A stretch of DNA of 51,343 nt from Actinotignum schaalii FB123-CNA-2 (GTDB lineage: Bacteria; Actinomycetota; Actinomycetes; Actinomycetales; Actinomycetaceae), in assembly GCF_000411135.1 (NCBI RefSeq), contig NZ_KE150262.1:1-51343 (forward strand). Reading direction: 5' to 3'. The translations under genes were made by a program, and so were the position numbers. Positions 1 to 12,561 of this stretch are shown here, in pieces (positions within the stretch are counted from its first letter, which is position 1; every line of letters begins with the position of its first letter). The notes under the pieces are model-generated. The model worked only from the letters and a program-made list of their open reading frames with translations. It made no database searches and was not told the DNA's origin.

Positions 1-239
1 CACCTCGAGGCGTTTCCGGCTCTCGGCGACGGATAACAAGCTTACAAGCCCAACCCCACGAACGCAAACCAAACCAACGAGACACCCACCACACCTGGCT
101 AAATAAGCGGAAAACACTTGGAAAACACCCAAAAACCCGGCCAAACAGACCCAAAAGCACTCGAAATCTCTAAACGAAGTCGACGAATAGACCCAAGCAG
201 AGGCTCCTTGATCGCATCCCGTTCACCTCAAGGCCGCCG
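1..239. other. gene-free left edge
   Basis: No gene is recognisable here. The plus strand from about 45 to 230 is rich in A and C and poor in T, with many short A runs, unlike the coding DNA that follows. Open frames crossing it are shadows of the malic enzyme gene on the opposite strand. It lies downstream of that gene's stop, so it may hold its terminator or the 3' end of a feature left of the window, but no strong hairpin is visible. Confidence 0.5.
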
Positions 240-1463
240 CTAGGCCACCGCCACACTCTCGCGAACCGCCTGCGCCACGGCCGCTGCCGCGCGCTCATCG
301 AAGGCGGAAGCAATGATGTAATCAGGACAAGCCTCATCCCCCACGAGATCGGCGAGGGCCTGCGCTGCGGCCAGCAGCATCGCGTCATTAACCTCTGTGG
401 CATGAGCGTCGAGTAAACCGCGGAAGATCCCCGGGAAAGCCAGCACATTATTGATCTGGTTGGGGTAGTCCGAACGGCCAGTTGCCACCACCGCAGCGTG
501 CTCCCGCGCAATTTCGGGGGCAATTTCAGGGGTGGGATTGGCCAGGGCGAAAACGATGGCGTTATCAGCCATGGTGTCCAGAGCTGCGCCGTCGAGAATA
601 TTCGGGCCGGAAACGCCAATAAAAACATCCGCACCGCGCAGGGCCGCACGCACATCGCCGTCGATCTGTCGAGGATTGGTGCGGGCTGCAACCCAGGCGT
701 GCCCCGGGTTGTTCTCGCTGCGGAAGGGACCGAGCGTGCCAGCGCGGTCCACGGCAACGATATCTCGTATCCCGTATTCCAACAGTAAACGGATAATCGC
801 GGTGCCGGCGGCACCGATTCCACATACCACCACACGTGCGTCGGCCGGTTTCTTCCCGACCACGCGCAGCGCTGTCATGAGGGCGGCCAGCACCACAACG
901 GCGGTGCCGTGCTGATCGTCGTGGAAGACCGGGATATCAAGTTCCGCACGCAGGCGTTTTTCGATGTCGAAGCAACGCGGGGCGGAGATGTCTTCCAGAT
1001 TGATACCGGCATACGCGGGGGCGATGGCTCGCACCGCGGCGATGATTTCCTCGGTATCGGTGGTGGCCAGAGGCACCGGCCAGGCGTCCACCCCGGCGAA
1101 ACGCTTGAAAAGCGCAGCCTTGCCTTCCATCACGGGAAGAGACGCGAGCGGCCCGATATCCCCCAGGCCGAGCACCGCGGTTCCATCTGTCACCACCGCC
1201 ACGGTATTGGATTTCACCGTATAACGGCGGGCCAGTTCCGGCTCGGCGTGAATCGCTTCGCAAACTCGCGCCACCCCGGGCGTATACACCCGGGCCAGAT
1301 CCTCACGGTTCTCGATAGCAGCGGTCGCCTGAGTTTCTAATTTGCCGCCTTCGTGGGCCGCAAAAATCTCGCGTTGGGAGGGCGGTGGCGCGAACTGCTG
1401 GGCCTCACCCAAAGGTGATGCCACGTCAGATTGTCGCTCTGTACCTGCTTGTGTTCGCGCCAC
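240..1463 (-). CDS. NAD(P)-dependent malic enzyme
   Basis: Oxidatively decarboxylates malate to pyruvate, linking the TCA cycle to pyruvate and supplying NAD(P)H in the cytoplasm. About 407 residues, the size of the short bacterial malic enzymes. The N-terminal malic domain shows VYTPGVA with the catalytic Tyr, EGKAALFK, NLEDISAPRCF and HDDQHGTA (metal and substrate residues). The C-terminal Rossmann domain has VCGIGAAGTA and ends in the NQINNVLAFPG block. The start is set at the GTG at 1463: a perfect AAGGAGG lies five bases upstream of it, inside the longer open frame that begins at 1478. It sits just downstream of gatB on the same strand with about 50 bases between them, so it may be read through from gatCAB. 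Cofactor preference cannot be told. Confidence 0.93.
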   Translation of the reverse strand: MARTQAGTERQSDVASPLGEAQQFAPPPSQREIFAAHEGGKLETQATAAIENREDLARVYTPGVARVCEAIHAEPELARRYTVKSNTVAVVTDGTAVLGLGDIGPLASLPVMEGKAALFKRFAGVDAWPVPLATTDTEEIIAAVRAIAPAYAGINLEDISAPRCFDIEKRLRAELDIPVFHDDQHGTAVVVLAALMTALRVVGKKPADARVVVCGIGAAGTAIIRLLLEYGIRDIVAVDRAGTLGPFRSENNPGHAWVAARTNPRQIDGDVRAALRGADVFIGVSGPNILDGAALDTMADNAIVFALANPTPEIAPEIAREHAAVVATGRSDYPNQINNVLAFPGIFRGLLDAHATEVNDAMLLAAAQALADLVGDEACPDYIIASAFDERAAAAVAQAVRESVAVA

Positions 1464-1516
1464 CTGCGCCTCCTTCACGAAATATGCCCGGTTTCGTCCG
1501 GTTGACTACCGCGGTT

Positions 1517-3016
1517 TTATTCAGCCGCGGCGCGCTCCATAATGAGGGCGCGCACGGCACCGGCATCGGCCTTACCGTGGGTCGCCTTCATGACAGCACC
1601 GATAATTGCACCGGCGGCCTGCACTTTTCCACCGCGGATTTTTTCGACGACGTCGGGATTGGCAGCCAGGGCCTCATCCACGGCCTTCTCCAGGGCTCCA
1701 CTATCGGACACAATCTCCAGATTGCGCGCGGCAACAACCTCCTCCGGACTACCTTCCCCGGCGAGGACTCCCGCGAGCGCTTGGCGCCCCAGTTTGTCAT
1801 TGAGGCGTCCGCTCTGGATGAGGCCGTCCAGCTCGGCAACCGCCTCCGGAGTAATCGGGGCATCCTCGAGTTCGACGTCGTTATCCTTGGCGTAGCGGGC
1901 GATATCACCCATCCACCACTTGCGGGCTCCGGCGGGCGTTGCCCCGGCCCGAACGGTGGCATCTACCAGATCCACCGCGCCGGCGTTGATGAGATCGCGC
2001 AATTCCTCCGGGGAAAGCTCCCATTCCTCGGTGATACGGGCGCGCTTCGCGGCCGGTAGTTCGGGCAGCCCCGCACGCACCTCCTCCACATACGCGGGAG
2101 TGCACATCACCGGGACAAGATCCGGTTCGGGGAAGTAACGGTAGTCATCCGCGTCGGACTTCACGCGCCCGGCGATAGTTCCCTGAATTTCTTCCTTGTA
2201 ATGGCGTGTTTCCTGAAGAATCGTGCCACCGGCGGCCAAAATCGCCGCCTGGCGGGAAATCTCGTAGCGAATGGTGTTTTCGATGCCGCGGAAAGAGTTG
2301 ACATTCTTCGTTTCGGTTCGGGTACCGAAAGGAGCATCCGGGCTTTCCCGCAGGGACACGTTGACGTCCGCGCGGATATTTCCGCGCTCCATCCGACCCT
2401 CGGAAATTCCGAGCGCCCGCACCAGTTCGCGGATCCCGCGCACGTAGGCACCGGCGATCTCCGGGGCGTTCTTTCCCACCCCGGTAGCCGGATCGGAAAC
2501 GATCTCAATAAGCGGCACCCCGGAACGGTTGTAATCCACCAGGGAGTAGCGCGCCCCCTGGAGGCGCCCATCCGCCCCACCCACGTGGGTATTCTTCCCG
2601 GCGTCTTCTTCCAGATGCGCGTGTTCAATGGGGAAACGGTAGGGCGTGCCGTCGGCCAGTTCGATATCCAGGTAGCCGCCCAGAATAATCGGCTGGGCGT
2701 TCTGGGTGATCTGGTAGGCCTTGGGCAGATCCGGGTAGAAATAGTTCTTGCGTTCGAAACGCGAGAGCTCGTTAATGCGGGAGTTGAGGGCCAGGCCCAG
2801 CCTCACCGCGTATTCCACCGCTGCCTCATTAACCACCGGGAGAGAACCGGGAAGCCCGAGGGAAACCGGCTGCACATCGGTATTGGGTTCGGCACCGAAA
2901 GCCACCGGTGCGGCGTCGAAAATCTTGGTCTTTGTGGACAGTTCGACGTGCACTTCCAACCCGATCACCGGATCGAAACGCGCGACGGCGTCCTCGTAAT
3001 TCATGAGTTCATCCAT
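1517..3016 (-). CDS. gatB: Asp-tRNA(Asn)/Glu-tRNA(Gln) amidotransferase subunit B
   Basis: GatB binds misacylated Glu-tRNA(Gln) or Asp-tRNA(Asn), activates the side chain with ATP and receives ammonia from GatA, completing indirect synthesis of Gln-tRNA or Asn-tRNA. At 499 residues it is full length. The catalytic domain (about residues 10-300) has GLEVHVEL near the N-terminus and the family signature [10 protein letters not shown]. The C-terminal third is the tRNA-binding helical and YqeY-like tail, ending near [10 protein letters not shown]. The ATG at 3016 has GGGAGGAA upstream that overlaps the end of gatA, leaving only three bases between stop and start. It is the last gene of the gatC-gatA-gatB operon. 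High confidence. Confidence 0.97.
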   Translation of the reverse strand: MDELMNYEDAVARFDPVIGLEVHVELSTKTKIFDAAPVAFGAEPNTDVQPVSLGLPGSLPVVNEAAVEYAVRLGLALNSRINELSRFERKNYFYPDLPKAYQITQNAQPIILGGYLDIELADGTPYRFPIEHAHLEEDAGKNTHVGGADGRLQGARYSLVDYNRSGVPLIEIVSDPATGVGKNAPEIAGAYVRGIRELVRALGISEGRMERGNIRADVNVSLRESPDAPFGTRTETKNVNSFRGIENTIRYEISRQAAILAAGGTILQETRHYKEEIQGTIAGRVKSDADDYRYFPEPDLVPVMCTPAYVEEVRAGLPELPAAKRARITEEWELSPEELRDLINAGAVDLVDATVRAGATPAGARKWWMGDIARYAKDNDVELEDAPITPEAVAELDGLIQSGRLNDKLGRQALAGVLAGEGSPEEVVAARNLEIVSDSGALEKAVDEALAANPDVVEKIRGGKVQAAGAIIGAVMKATHGKADAGAVRALIMERAAAE

Positions 3017-3019
3017 GCT

Positions 3020-4549
3020 TTATTCCTCCCAATCCCGCGCGGGGCAGGCAGCGGGGACGTTGTGTCCAAGCGCGGCATCGATGGCCGCGGCCACCCGGTA
3101 CATGAGGGCATCGGCCCGGGCCGGGCTGAGAATCTGCAAGCCCACCGGTAGCCCTTCCGAAAGTCCGGCCGGCAGCGAAATACCCGGGATTCCAGCCAGG
3201 TTGGCAGGAATGGTGGCGATGTCGTTGAGGTACATAGCCAGCGGGTCGTTTGTTTTTGAGCCGAAGGGGAAGGCCACCGTGGGCGAGGTGGGCGAAACGA
3301 TCACGTGGCACCGGGAGAAGGCCTGCTCCAGATCACGCTGGACCAGAGTGCGGACCCGCAGCGCCGCACCGTAGAAAGCATCGAAGTTTCCGGCGGAGAG
3401 CACGTGGGTTCCCAAAATAATGCGCCGCTTGACTTCCTCACCGAAACCGGCTGCGCGGGTAGCCCGCATCACGGTTTCCGCGGTGACCGGCCCTTCTTCG
3501 GGTTCCACCCGCAGGCCGTAACGCATCCCGTCAAAACGGGCCAGGTTGGAGGAAACTTCGGCGGGCATAATGAGGTAGTAGGCGGCCAGCGAATAGTGGA
3601 AACTGGGGCAGGAAAGCTCCACCGTTTCCGCGCCGAGTTCGCGCATGCGCGCCACCGCGTTTTCGAAAGCCTCAAGCACGCCGGGCGCGTAGCCTTCTCC
3701 GTGCATTTCTTCCACAAGGCCCACCTTGAGACCCTCGAGCGGGCGCTCCGGATCGCTTCCGGCACCTTCCCAGCTCCCGGCTTCGCCGTGGCAGGCCGCC
3801 ACGAGCCCAGAAGGAGTGTCGGGAAGCGAGGTGGAATCGTGAGGATCGTGCCCGCTGAGCAATTCCTGGAGCAGCGCGGCATCTTCCACGGTGCGGGTCA
3901 CCGGCCCGATCTGGTCCAGCGAGGATGCCATGGCGATCAAACCGAAGCGAGAAACCGCGCCGTAGGTGGGTTTTGTTCCTACCGTTCCGGTGACCGCGGC
4001 GGGCTGGCGAATCGACCCGCCGGTATCAGAACCGAGGGCGAGCGGCACCATAAAAGCACCGACGGCCGCGGCACTACCGCCACCCGAACCGCCCGGAATC
4101 CGGTTCAGATCCCAGGGGTTGCGCGAGGGCCCGAAAGCGGAATGCTCCGTGGAGGAGCCCATCGCGAATTCGTCCATATTGGTTTTGCCCACGATGGGGA
4201 GCCGGGCTTCTTTAATTTTTACGACGACGCTCGCATCGTACGGCGGGCGCCACCCCTCCAAGATTTTCGACGCCGCGGTGGTGGGAATCCCGCGGGTGCA
4301 AATATTGTCTTTCACCGCGATAGGAATACCGGCCAGCGGGTGGAGTTCCTGGCCTTCCGCGCGGGCAGCATCCACCCCGCGGGCCACCTCCAGCGCGCCT
4401 TCCCGATCCACGTACAGGAAAGCGTTGACCTTGGGATTGAGCGCCTCAATGCGATCCAGGCAGGCGGTGGTGAGCTCCACGGAGGTAATCTCCCCGGCGC
4501 GCAGCAGCGCGGAGAGCTCCGCGGCGGATTTGAGCAACAAGCTATTCAT
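3020..4549 (-). CDS. gatA: Asp-tRNA(Asn)/Glu-tRNA(Gln) amidotransferase subunit A
   Basis: Glutaminase subunit of the GatCAB complex; releases ammonia from glutamine and channels it to GatB. 509 residues, with the amidase-signature fold. The catalytic triad is visible as Lys in PIAVKDNI (about residue 80), the cis-Ser region in the glycine-serine run [11 protein letters not shown] (about 150-165) and the nucleophile Ser in [11 protein letters not shown]. The ATG at 4549 directly abuts the gatC stop codon (TAAATG), so the two are translationally coupled, with the ribosome site inside the gatC end. The segment around residues 215-245 ([11 protein letters not shown]) looks longer than in most GatA proteins, probably a surface loop. 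Confidence 0.97.
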   Translation of the reverse strand: MNSLLLKSAAELSALLRAGEITSVELTTACLDRIEALNPKVNAFLYVDREGALEVARGVDAARAEGQELHPLAGIPIAVKDNICTRGIPTTAASKILEGWRPPYDASVVVKIKEARLPIVGKTNMDEFAMGSSTEHSAFGPSRNPWDLNRIPGGSGGGSAAAVGAFMVPLALGSDTGGSIRQPAAVTGTVGTKPTYGAVSRFGLIAMASSLDQIGPVTRTVEDAALLQELLSGHDPHDSTSLPDTPSGLVAACHGEAGSWEGAGSDPERPLEGLKVGLVEEMHGEGYAPGVLEAFENAVARMRELGAETVELSCPSFHYSLAAYYLIMPAEVSSNLARFDGMRYGLRVEPEEGPVTAETVMRATRAAGFGEEVKRRIILGTHVLSAGNFDAFYGAALRVRTLVQRDLEQAFSRCHVIVSPTSPTVAFPFGSKTNDPLAMYLNDIATIPANLAGIPGISLPAGLSEGLPVGLQILSPARADALMYRVAAAIDAALGHNVPAACPARDWEE

Positions 4550-4846
4550 TTATTCCTCCCCCATAATGCGCGGGACGAGGAACTTACCTTCTTCGGCGGC
4601 AGGAGCCGCGGCGAGGACTTCCTCACGATCAAGGGTTTCCCCCGGAATATCGGGGCGTTTGACATTGGCCAGCGGAAGCGGATTGTACGTAAAGGGAATA
4701 TCCGGCGTAACAACTTCGGATACCGCCTTTACTGCATCCTCGATGACGGAAAGTTCACCGGCCATTTTTTCGGCCTCGGTATCCGTCAGGGCGATGCGGG
4801 ACAGGTCCGCTAGGCGCGCTACCTCTTCCTTAGAAAATGACGACAT
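4550..4846 (-). CDS. gatC: Asp-tRNA(Asn)/Glu-tRNA(Gln) amidotransferase subunit C
   Basis: Small 98-residue subunit that wraps around and stabilises the GatA-GatB pair. The N-terminal helix EEVARLADLSRIAL and the central LSVIEDAVKAVSEV helix are the usual GatC features, followed by an extended proline-containing tail. First gene of the gatCAB operon. Its start lies 55 bases from the divergently read phospholipase D gene, so the short gap must hold both promoters. The ribosome binding site is weak (only GAG near the start). Confidence 0.93.
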   Translation of the reverse strand: MSSFSKEEVARLADLSRIALTDTEAEKMAGELSVIEDAVKAVSEVVTPDIPFTYNPLPLANVKRPDIPGETLDREEVLAAAPAAEEGKFLVPRIMGEE

Positions 4847-4901
4847 GGCTCAAGTCTACGCGGTTGCACCGCGCGATGGCGCACCGTCTACAATTGGCGC
4901 T

Positions 4902-6143
4902 ATGACTGAGTGGACTTCGCGCCGGGTGCTGCGCACGGCGGGTATGCTCGCGGCCGCGGCGCCGCTGACCGCCGCGGGCGCCGTCGTCGTTGTGGATGAA
5001 ATGCGCAAACGCCGCACCCCACCGGTCAATTCATATCCGCACCTACCCCCGCAAGCGGTGCAGGTCGGGCGCGACCACGCAATCTTGTATACCGGCGCCG
5101 CGGACGTGTACCGCGCTATGCTCGCCGATATTAATAACGCACGGGATCATATTTATTTCGAGTGGTTTATTGTCAAAGCGGATCATGTGGGGCACCGTTT
5201 CCGCGATGCGCTTATCGCTGCGGCCCACCGCGGGGTGCAGGTGCATGTACTGCTGGACACCTGGGGGAATCTCAACCAGCCGCCTTCCTTCCGGCACCCG
5301 CCGCGCATCGCGAACCTGCACTGGATGAATTTCCCGCTGGTGCGCACCGGTATTCTTACCGGGCGTTCGCGTGATAAGGGGCGCGATCACCGCAAGATCC
5401 TAACCGTGGACGGGCGCGTTGGCTACGTGGGTGGCTACAATATCGGCGGCCTGTACGTGACGGAATGGCGCGATACTCACCTGCGCGTGGAGGGCCCCTC
5501 GGTATGGGAACTGGACGTGGCTTTTGTGGATATGTGGAATGCTTACCGCAAACGCGATCATCCCACCTTGCGCCGTGCTCTCACCCACCATTGGGATTCA
5601 CGCATGCGGGCGGTCACGAATTCCCCCGCTCATAATACTTATCCCATTTCTTCGCTGTATTTGGATGCGTTGGCACGCTCCTCGCAGCGGGCTTGGATCA
5701 CCATGGGGTATTTCATTCCGGATGCGCCCATGCTCGATGCGCTGACCGATGCGGCCGAACGCGGGGTGGACGTGCGGATTCTCATCCCGCAGTACTCCAA
5801 TCATATTTACACGGACTGGGTGGGGCGCCCGCATTACGAGCGGCTGCTGCGCGCCGGGGTGCGCATTTTCCTCTACCAGGACGCCATGATTCACGCGAAA
5901 ACCATGACGATGGATTCCACCTGGTCCACCGTGGGAACCGCAAATATTGACCGGCTGTCCCTGCGGGGGAATTTCGAAATCAATATGTCGATTCACGATG
6001 CCGGTTTCGCGGCTGTCATGGAGAAGATTTTCGAATTTGACCTGCGTAATACCCACGAACTAACCCTGGAGGAATGGAGTCAGCGCGGCGCGCTGGCACG
6101 GGTGACAGAAAAAATCATGGCTCCGCTGGCGCCGCTGCTGTAA
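4902..6143 (+). CDS. cardiolipin synthase-like phospholipase D family protein
   Basis: A 413-residue protein with two phospholipase D (HKD) motifs: HRKILTVD at about residue 168 and HAKTMTMD at about 333, each followed by the usual GT/GG-x-N-(I/F) segment (VGYVGGYNIGG; TVGTANID). This is the arrangement of bacterial cardiolipin synthases, which condense two phosphatidylglycerols. The N-terminus has SRRVLR followed by an alanine-rich hydrophobic stretch (residues 12-30). It is either one membrane anchor or a Tat-like signal, so the catalytic domain may face outward. The frame is open far upstream over gatA, but the start at 4902 fits the signal-like N-terminus. Phospholipase activity instead of synthase activity cannot be excluded. 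Confidence 0.85.
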   Translation: MTEWTSRRVLRTAGMLAAAAPLTAAGAVVVVDEMRKRRTPPVNSYPHLPPQAVQVGRDHAILYTGAADVYRAMLADINNARDHIYFEWFIVKADHVGHRFRDALIAAAHRGVQVHVLLDTWGNLNQPPSFRHPPRIANLHWMNFPLVRTGILTGRSRDKGRDHRKILTVDGRVGYVGGYNIGGLYVTEWRDTHLRVEGPSVWELDVAFVDMWNAYRKRDHPTLRRALTHHWDSRMRAVTNSPAHNTYPISSLYLDALARSSQRAWITMGYFIPDAPMLDALTDAAERGVDVRILIPQYSNHIYTDWVGRPHYERLLRAGVRIFLYQDAMIHAKTMTMDSTWSTVGTANIDRLSLRGNFEINMSIHDAGFAAVMEKIFEFDLRNTHELTLEEWSQRGALARVTEKIMAPLAPLL

Positions 6144-6256
6144 CCGCGTTGCGGTCCGTGCTGCTGTAGCCGCGCCCGGTCGCAAGGGGCACGACGCCGC
6201 AGCGCCGTCCCGCCGCGCCGCCGCTGCACGCCGCTCGGTTTTTGCGTTGTTTAGTT

Positions 6257-8869
<2,613 letters not shown>

Positions 8870-9026
8870 TCAAACCCCCAAGGTACGGCGGGCCGCACCC
8901 ATAGTTGTTTAAGCCTGGAATAACAAGAGAGGATCTCGAAAAGCCCGGGCCTTGAAATATCACACCGGCAGGCTCTTTACCGCGGCGCTGCTCTTTGCCA
9001 AGATATATGGGTCTCATATGCAGCTA

Positions 9027-9062
9027 TCCCGCAGGAGCGGGAATACCCCGCGAGTGGCGGGG
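9027..9062 (+). promoter_or_regulatory. two tandem hairpins in the whiB1 leader
   Basis: Two short perfect stems precede the ribosome binding site of whiB1. The first (9027-9042) pairs TCCCGC with GCGGGA around AGGA. The second (9046-9062) pairs CCCCGC with GCGGGG around GAGTG. The Shine-Dalgarno AAAAGGAGG begins at the next base. The layout would let leader structure affect translation, but the function is inferred only. Confidence 0.5.
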
Positions 9063-9075
9063 AAAAGGAGGATTC

Positions 9076-9336
9076 ATGGATTGGCGTTCGCGTGCCGCGT
9101 GCCTGACGGAAGACCCGGAGCTTTTCTTCCCGATTGGTAGTTCGGCCTCGGCCCTGGCCCAAACGGATCGGGCCAAGCGGGTATGCCAGGAATGTACCGT
9201 CCGTGACGACTGCTTGAACTACGCCCTCGAACACAACCAGGATTCGGGCGTATGGGGTGGCACCTCCGAAGATGAACGCCGCCGGCTGCGCCGCCGCACC
9301 GCCCGCGCGCGGCGAGTACGCGAACTTGCCTCCTAA
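9076..9336 (+). CDS. whiB1: WhiB-family iron-sulfur transcription factor, WhiB1-like
   Basis: 86-residue WhiB protein. Four cluster-binding cysteines are at positions 9, 37, 40 and 46 (C-x27-C-x2-C-x5-C), followed by the GVWGG turn and a basic tail RRRLRRRTARARR for DNA contact. The N-terminal MDWR and EDPELFFPIG segments match mycobacterial WhiB1, an essential nitric-oxide-sensitive [4Fe-4S] regulator that works with the primary sigma factor. The start at 9076 has AAGGAGG five to six bases upstream; the frame is open further up but that part is non-coding leader. It neighbours pdtaS, as in mycobacteria, which supports the assignment. Confidence 0.93.
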   Translation: MDWRSRAACLTEDPELFFPIGSSASALAQTDRAKRVCQECTVRDDCLNYALEHNQDSGVWGGTSEDERRRLRRRTARARRVRELAS

Positions 9337-9359
9337 GGCGAAGCGGCCCAAACCCTACC

Positions 9360-9384
9360 AGCCCACGCGCTTTGCGCGTGGGCT
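9360..9384 (+). terminator. hairpin after whiB1
   Basis: Perfect 11-bp stem AGCCCACGCGC / GCGCGTGGGCT with a TTT loop, 24 bases after the whiB1 stop and between two convergent genes (whiB1 and pdtaS). There is no U-rich tract on either side, so it is a terminator by position and stem strength only; it could serve both genes. Confidence 0.6.
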
Positions 9385-9447
9385 GCGTCGTCGTACTTAG
9401 CGCTCTGTGTCCTCGTACTTAATTCTTACGCGCGCCGGGAGCGGAAA

Positions 9448-10905
9448 CTATTTTTCATCCGTGGGCGGCAGCCCGGCCGTCACATTAATCGTGAGGGTAA
9501 CGGTGGTGCCACCGCCGTCCCGCGCTTCCCATTTAATGGTGCCGTGCAATTCGCCTTCCACCATGGTGCGCACAATCCGGGTGCCCAAGCCTTGCTTGAC
9601 ACCGGTGGTGGGCACGCCCACGCCGTCGTCACTCACCTGCACCGTGAGGACATCGCCCTCACGGTCCGCGCTCACCACAATATGCCCGCCGTGCGGCAGA
9701 CCGTGCTCCACCGCATTGGAGACCAGTTCATTGAGAACAACTGCCAGGCGGGTAGCGGTATTCGCGTCCACCATCCCGAATTCGCCGCGCACCTCGGAAG
9801 AAACACGCACATCCGTGGAGGCAATATCGGTAGCCATGGTGATAAGCGGGGTGAGGACCTCGGAAAAGTCCACGATCTCGTCCACGGTTTGAGAAAGAAT
9901 TTGGTGGACGAGAGCAATGGTTTCCACGCGGCGCTGCGCCTCGGAAAGCACCTCGATGACTTTTTTGTCGTCCGCGCGGCGCGCCTGCATCCGCAACAGC
10001 GCGGAAACTGTCTGCAGATTGTTTTTCACGCGATGGTTAATTTCGCGGATCGTGGTGTCTTTGCTGACCAGTTCCAATTCGCGCCGGCGCAGCTCGCTAA
10101 TATCGCGCGACAGCACGACGGCGCCCACGTGCTTGCCGTCCTTCCACAACGGCACCGCCCGCAGGGAAAGCACCGCCCCGCGTAATTCCAGTTCCGTCAT
10201 CCACGGGGCGCGCCCGAGCAGCACCACCGGCAGCGCATCATCCAGGCGGGTTTCCGCGTCAATACTTGAGGTGATTTGCTCGGCCAGCAGCTGGCCTTCA
10301 AACGTGGACCGGATCCCAAGCCGATGCAGATTAGATACCGCATTCGGGCTATTGAAAATCACCGCACCATCAGCATCGATATGGGTGAAACCGTCCGTGA
10401 CGCGCGGAGCACCGTGGCGGAAACCGCTCGGGGTACCCTCCATCGGGAACAGACCCTGGGTGACCATATCGAGAAGCTGCTCTTCAATTTCCTCATAGGA
10501 AGAATGGCGCAGCACCGTTTCTTTGCGCGAGCGCTGGGAATACACCAGGGCGAGGACCGCGAAAGGATCCTCCCCCGCCCGGCGCACCGGATAACCTTCG
10601 TAACGCAGGCCGTGAATATAGACGGTGCCGCGCTGCCCGGTGGCAATAATCTCCCGGAATTTCTCCGAATCGGCCGGATCGAACGTCATATTGACCACGT
10701 CGTTATCCAGCGCGGTGGCATTGGTGGCCGGGCGGCAGGCCGCCGCGATAATAAAGCGTTCATCCTGGAGCGGGGTGACGAGCACGAGATCAGCGAAGGA
10801 GAAATCGGAGATTAACTGCCAGTCCCCCACCAGCTGATGCAACCATTCGCGTTGCGAAGCGGAGAGCGTTTGGGACCGTTCCAAGATATGACCGAGAGAT
10901 GGCAT
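9448..10905 (-). CDS. pdtaS: sensor histidine kinase, PdtaS-like
   Basis: Cytoplasmic 485-residue sensor kinase of the HisKA_2 class. The N-terminal part (about 1-150) resembles the GAF-type sensory domain of PdtaS. A PAS domain follows (about 165-290, FTHIDADGAVIFNSPNA). The phosphoacceptor block is EINHRVKNNLQTVSALLRM (His at about 298) and the ATPase domain shows LNELVSNAVEHGL, SDDGVGVP and GLGTRIVRTMV. No membrane segment is seen. In mycobacteria PdtaS signals to the ANTAR response regulator PdtaR, which binds RNA; no such regulator is in this window. Neighbouring whiB1 is the conserved actinobacterial arrangement. It is read divergently from the permease gene that follows. Confidence 0.92.
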   Translation of the reverse strand: MPSLGHILERSQTLSASQREWLHQLVGDWQLISDFSFADLVLVTPLQDERFIIAAACRPATNATALDNDVVNMTFDPADSEKFREIIATGQRGTVYIHGLRYEGYPVRRAGEDPFAVLALVYSQRSRKETVLRHSSYEEIEEQLLDMVTQGLFPMEGTPSGFRHGAPRVTDGFTHIDADGAVIFNSPNAVSNLHRLGIRSTFEGQLLAEQITSSIDAETRLDDALPVVLLGRAPWMTELELRGAVLSLRAVPLWKDGKHVGAVVLSRDISELRRRELELVSKDTTIREINHRVKNNLQTVSALLRMQARRADDKKVIEVLSEAQRRVETIALVHQILSQTVDEIVDFSEVLTPLITMATDIASTDVRVSSEVRGEFGMVDANTATRLAVVLNELVSNAVEHGLPHGGHIVVSADREGDVLTVQVSDDGVGVPTTGVKQGLGTRIVRTMVEGELHGTIKWEARDGGGTTVTLTINVTAGLPPTDEK

Positions 10906-11055
10906 ACCCCTAAGAGTAGTCGCTCACGCGAGTACACTAGTAGTTCCGCGTTAGTTATATTCACGGCAGTGCGAGGGCCGGGCTGCGCCGGCGGTGGAGG
11001 CCGGGTGGGGCGGTGCCGCGCTGCGTCGTCGTTCTATCCACGAAGGGAAGCCCGC

Positions 11056-12561
11056 ATGGCCGCACGCCACCATGCTTCGTCTCGCGCTCGCGCCACCGAT
11101 CACCACACCGCGCTGGCGCGCAGTCTCACCTCCCCGCAAATCGCCATGATTGCCCTGTCCGGGGCGCTGGGAACCGGGCTGTTCCTCGGCGCGGGCGCCA
11201 CGATTTCGCTGGCGGGGCCGGCCACGATTATTTCCTACGCGCTGGCCGGGTTGCTGGCGCTCTCGGTGGTGTGGGCGCTGGCGGAGATGGTCAGCGCGCA
11301 TCCCGTTCCCGGCGGGCACGGCACCATTGCGGGGGCATACCTGGGGAATCTGGGGGCCTTTGTGACGCGCTGGAATCTGGCGGTCACCTATATCGTGGCG
11401 GTGGGCGCGGAGGTGACCGCGGGGGCGAAATATTTGCAGCATTGGCTGCCCCAGCTTAATAGCGCGGTGGGGACGGTGGCCTGTTCCCTCTTTATTGTGG
11501 GGCTGAATATGGCCACCGTGCGGCTCTACGGCACGGCCGAATACTGGTTCTCCATGATTAAAGTGGCGGCTATTTCGGTCTTTATTCTTCTTGGCCTCAT
11601 TATTATTTTTGTGGGGCTGCCGGCGAGCGAGCCGGTGGGACTGGTCAATCTCACCGAGCACGGCGGGTTTATGCCGCTGGGTGCCGGCTCGGTCTTTATC
11701 GCCGCGTGCATGGCCGTTTTTTCTTTCGGCGGTATCGAAACGGTATCCGTCACGGCCGCGGAGTCCGGGAATCCCCGTTACGATATTCCGCGCGCGGCCC
11801 ACACCATGATTTGGCGCCTGCTGCTCTTCTACGTGGGCGCGATTGCGGTGGTAGTGGCGATGCAGCCGTGGACGGTGACCGCCGAGCCGCTCCACGATAT
11901 TTCGCAATCGCCTTTCGTGCACGCGCTGGACGCCGCGGCAATTCCGGCGGCCGGGCATATTATGAACGCGGTGCTGCTGGTGGCGGCGCTGAGCGCGGCG
12001 AACGGGTGCCTCTACACCTCCTCGCGGATGATTCACGCGCTGGCCACCGACCGCATGGCCCCCGCTTTCGCGGCGCGCACCACCCCGAAAGGCACCCCGC
12101 GCGGCGCGGTCATGCTCGCGATGGTGGGGATGGTGGTCGCCTGTATTTTGGCGCTCACGTCCCCGCAGGCCGGCTTCTCGTATTTGTACGGCTGCGCCAC
12201 GGTGGGGACCCTGCTCACCTGGGCTTTAGTAATGGCCACCCATATTGCTTTTCGACGACGCCGCCAGCAACTGGGACTCGAGCTCCCTCCGGCTCGCCTC
12301 TGGGGCGCCCCGGTAACGAACCTGGCGGTCATGGCCGGTTGCCTGGCGATTTTCGTGGCGCTGTTCTGGCTCATGCCGGTAGCCTGGTATGCCGGGCTGC
12401 CCTACCTGGGTATCCTTCTTCTTATCTACGTTTTCCTGGACCGGATGCGCGGTCTGCCCGCCCCGCGAGACCTGGCCGGGGAGGAAGCGGCACGGGAGCG
12501 GAAAGGCGCGGGCGGTGGGCAAACCGCGGGCGGCGCGCCCGGCGGTGATTGGCTGCGTTGA
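11056..12561 (+). CDS. amino acid permease, APC superfamily (AAT type)
   Basis: A 501-residue membrane protein with about 12 hydrophobic segments. The first contains the family motif GALGTGLFLGAG, as in CycA, GabP and AroP relatives that import amino acids with protons; the mid-protein AVFSFGGIETVSVTAAE block is also typical. The start at 11056 is preceded by GAAGGGAAG. The C-terminus ends in a basic, glycine-rich cytoplasmic tail. The substrate cannot be named. It is divergent from pdtaS; the 150-base gap between them must hold the promoter. Confidence 0.9.
   Translation: MAARHHASSRARATDHHTALARSLTSPQIAMIALSGALGTGLFLGAGATISLAGPATIISYALAGLLALSVVWALAEMVSAHPVPGGHGTIAGAYLGNLGAFVTRWNLAVTYIVAVGAEVTAGAKYLQHWLPQLNSAVGTVACSLFIVGLNMATVRLYGTAEYWFSMIKVAAISVFILLGLIIIFVGLPASEPVGLVNLTEHGGFMPLGAGSVFIAACMAVFSFGGIETVSVTAAESGNPRYDIPRAAHTMIWRLLLFYVGAIAVVVAMQPWTVTAEPLHDISQSPFVHALDAAAIPAAGHIMNAVLLVAALSAANGCLYTSSRMIHALATDRMAPAFAARTTPKGTPRGAVMLAMVGMVVACILALTSPQAGFSYLYGCATVGTLLTWALVMATHIAFRRRRQQLGLELPPARLWGAPVTNLAVMAGCLAIFVALFWLMPVAWYAGLPYLGILLLIYVFLDRMRGLPAPRDLAGEEAARERKGAGGGQTAGGAPGGDWLR

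Noticed and set aside
170-835. Open frame on the minus strand over the left edge
   Set aside because: It overlaps the well-supported malic enzyme gene in another frame and has a composition without protein-like features.
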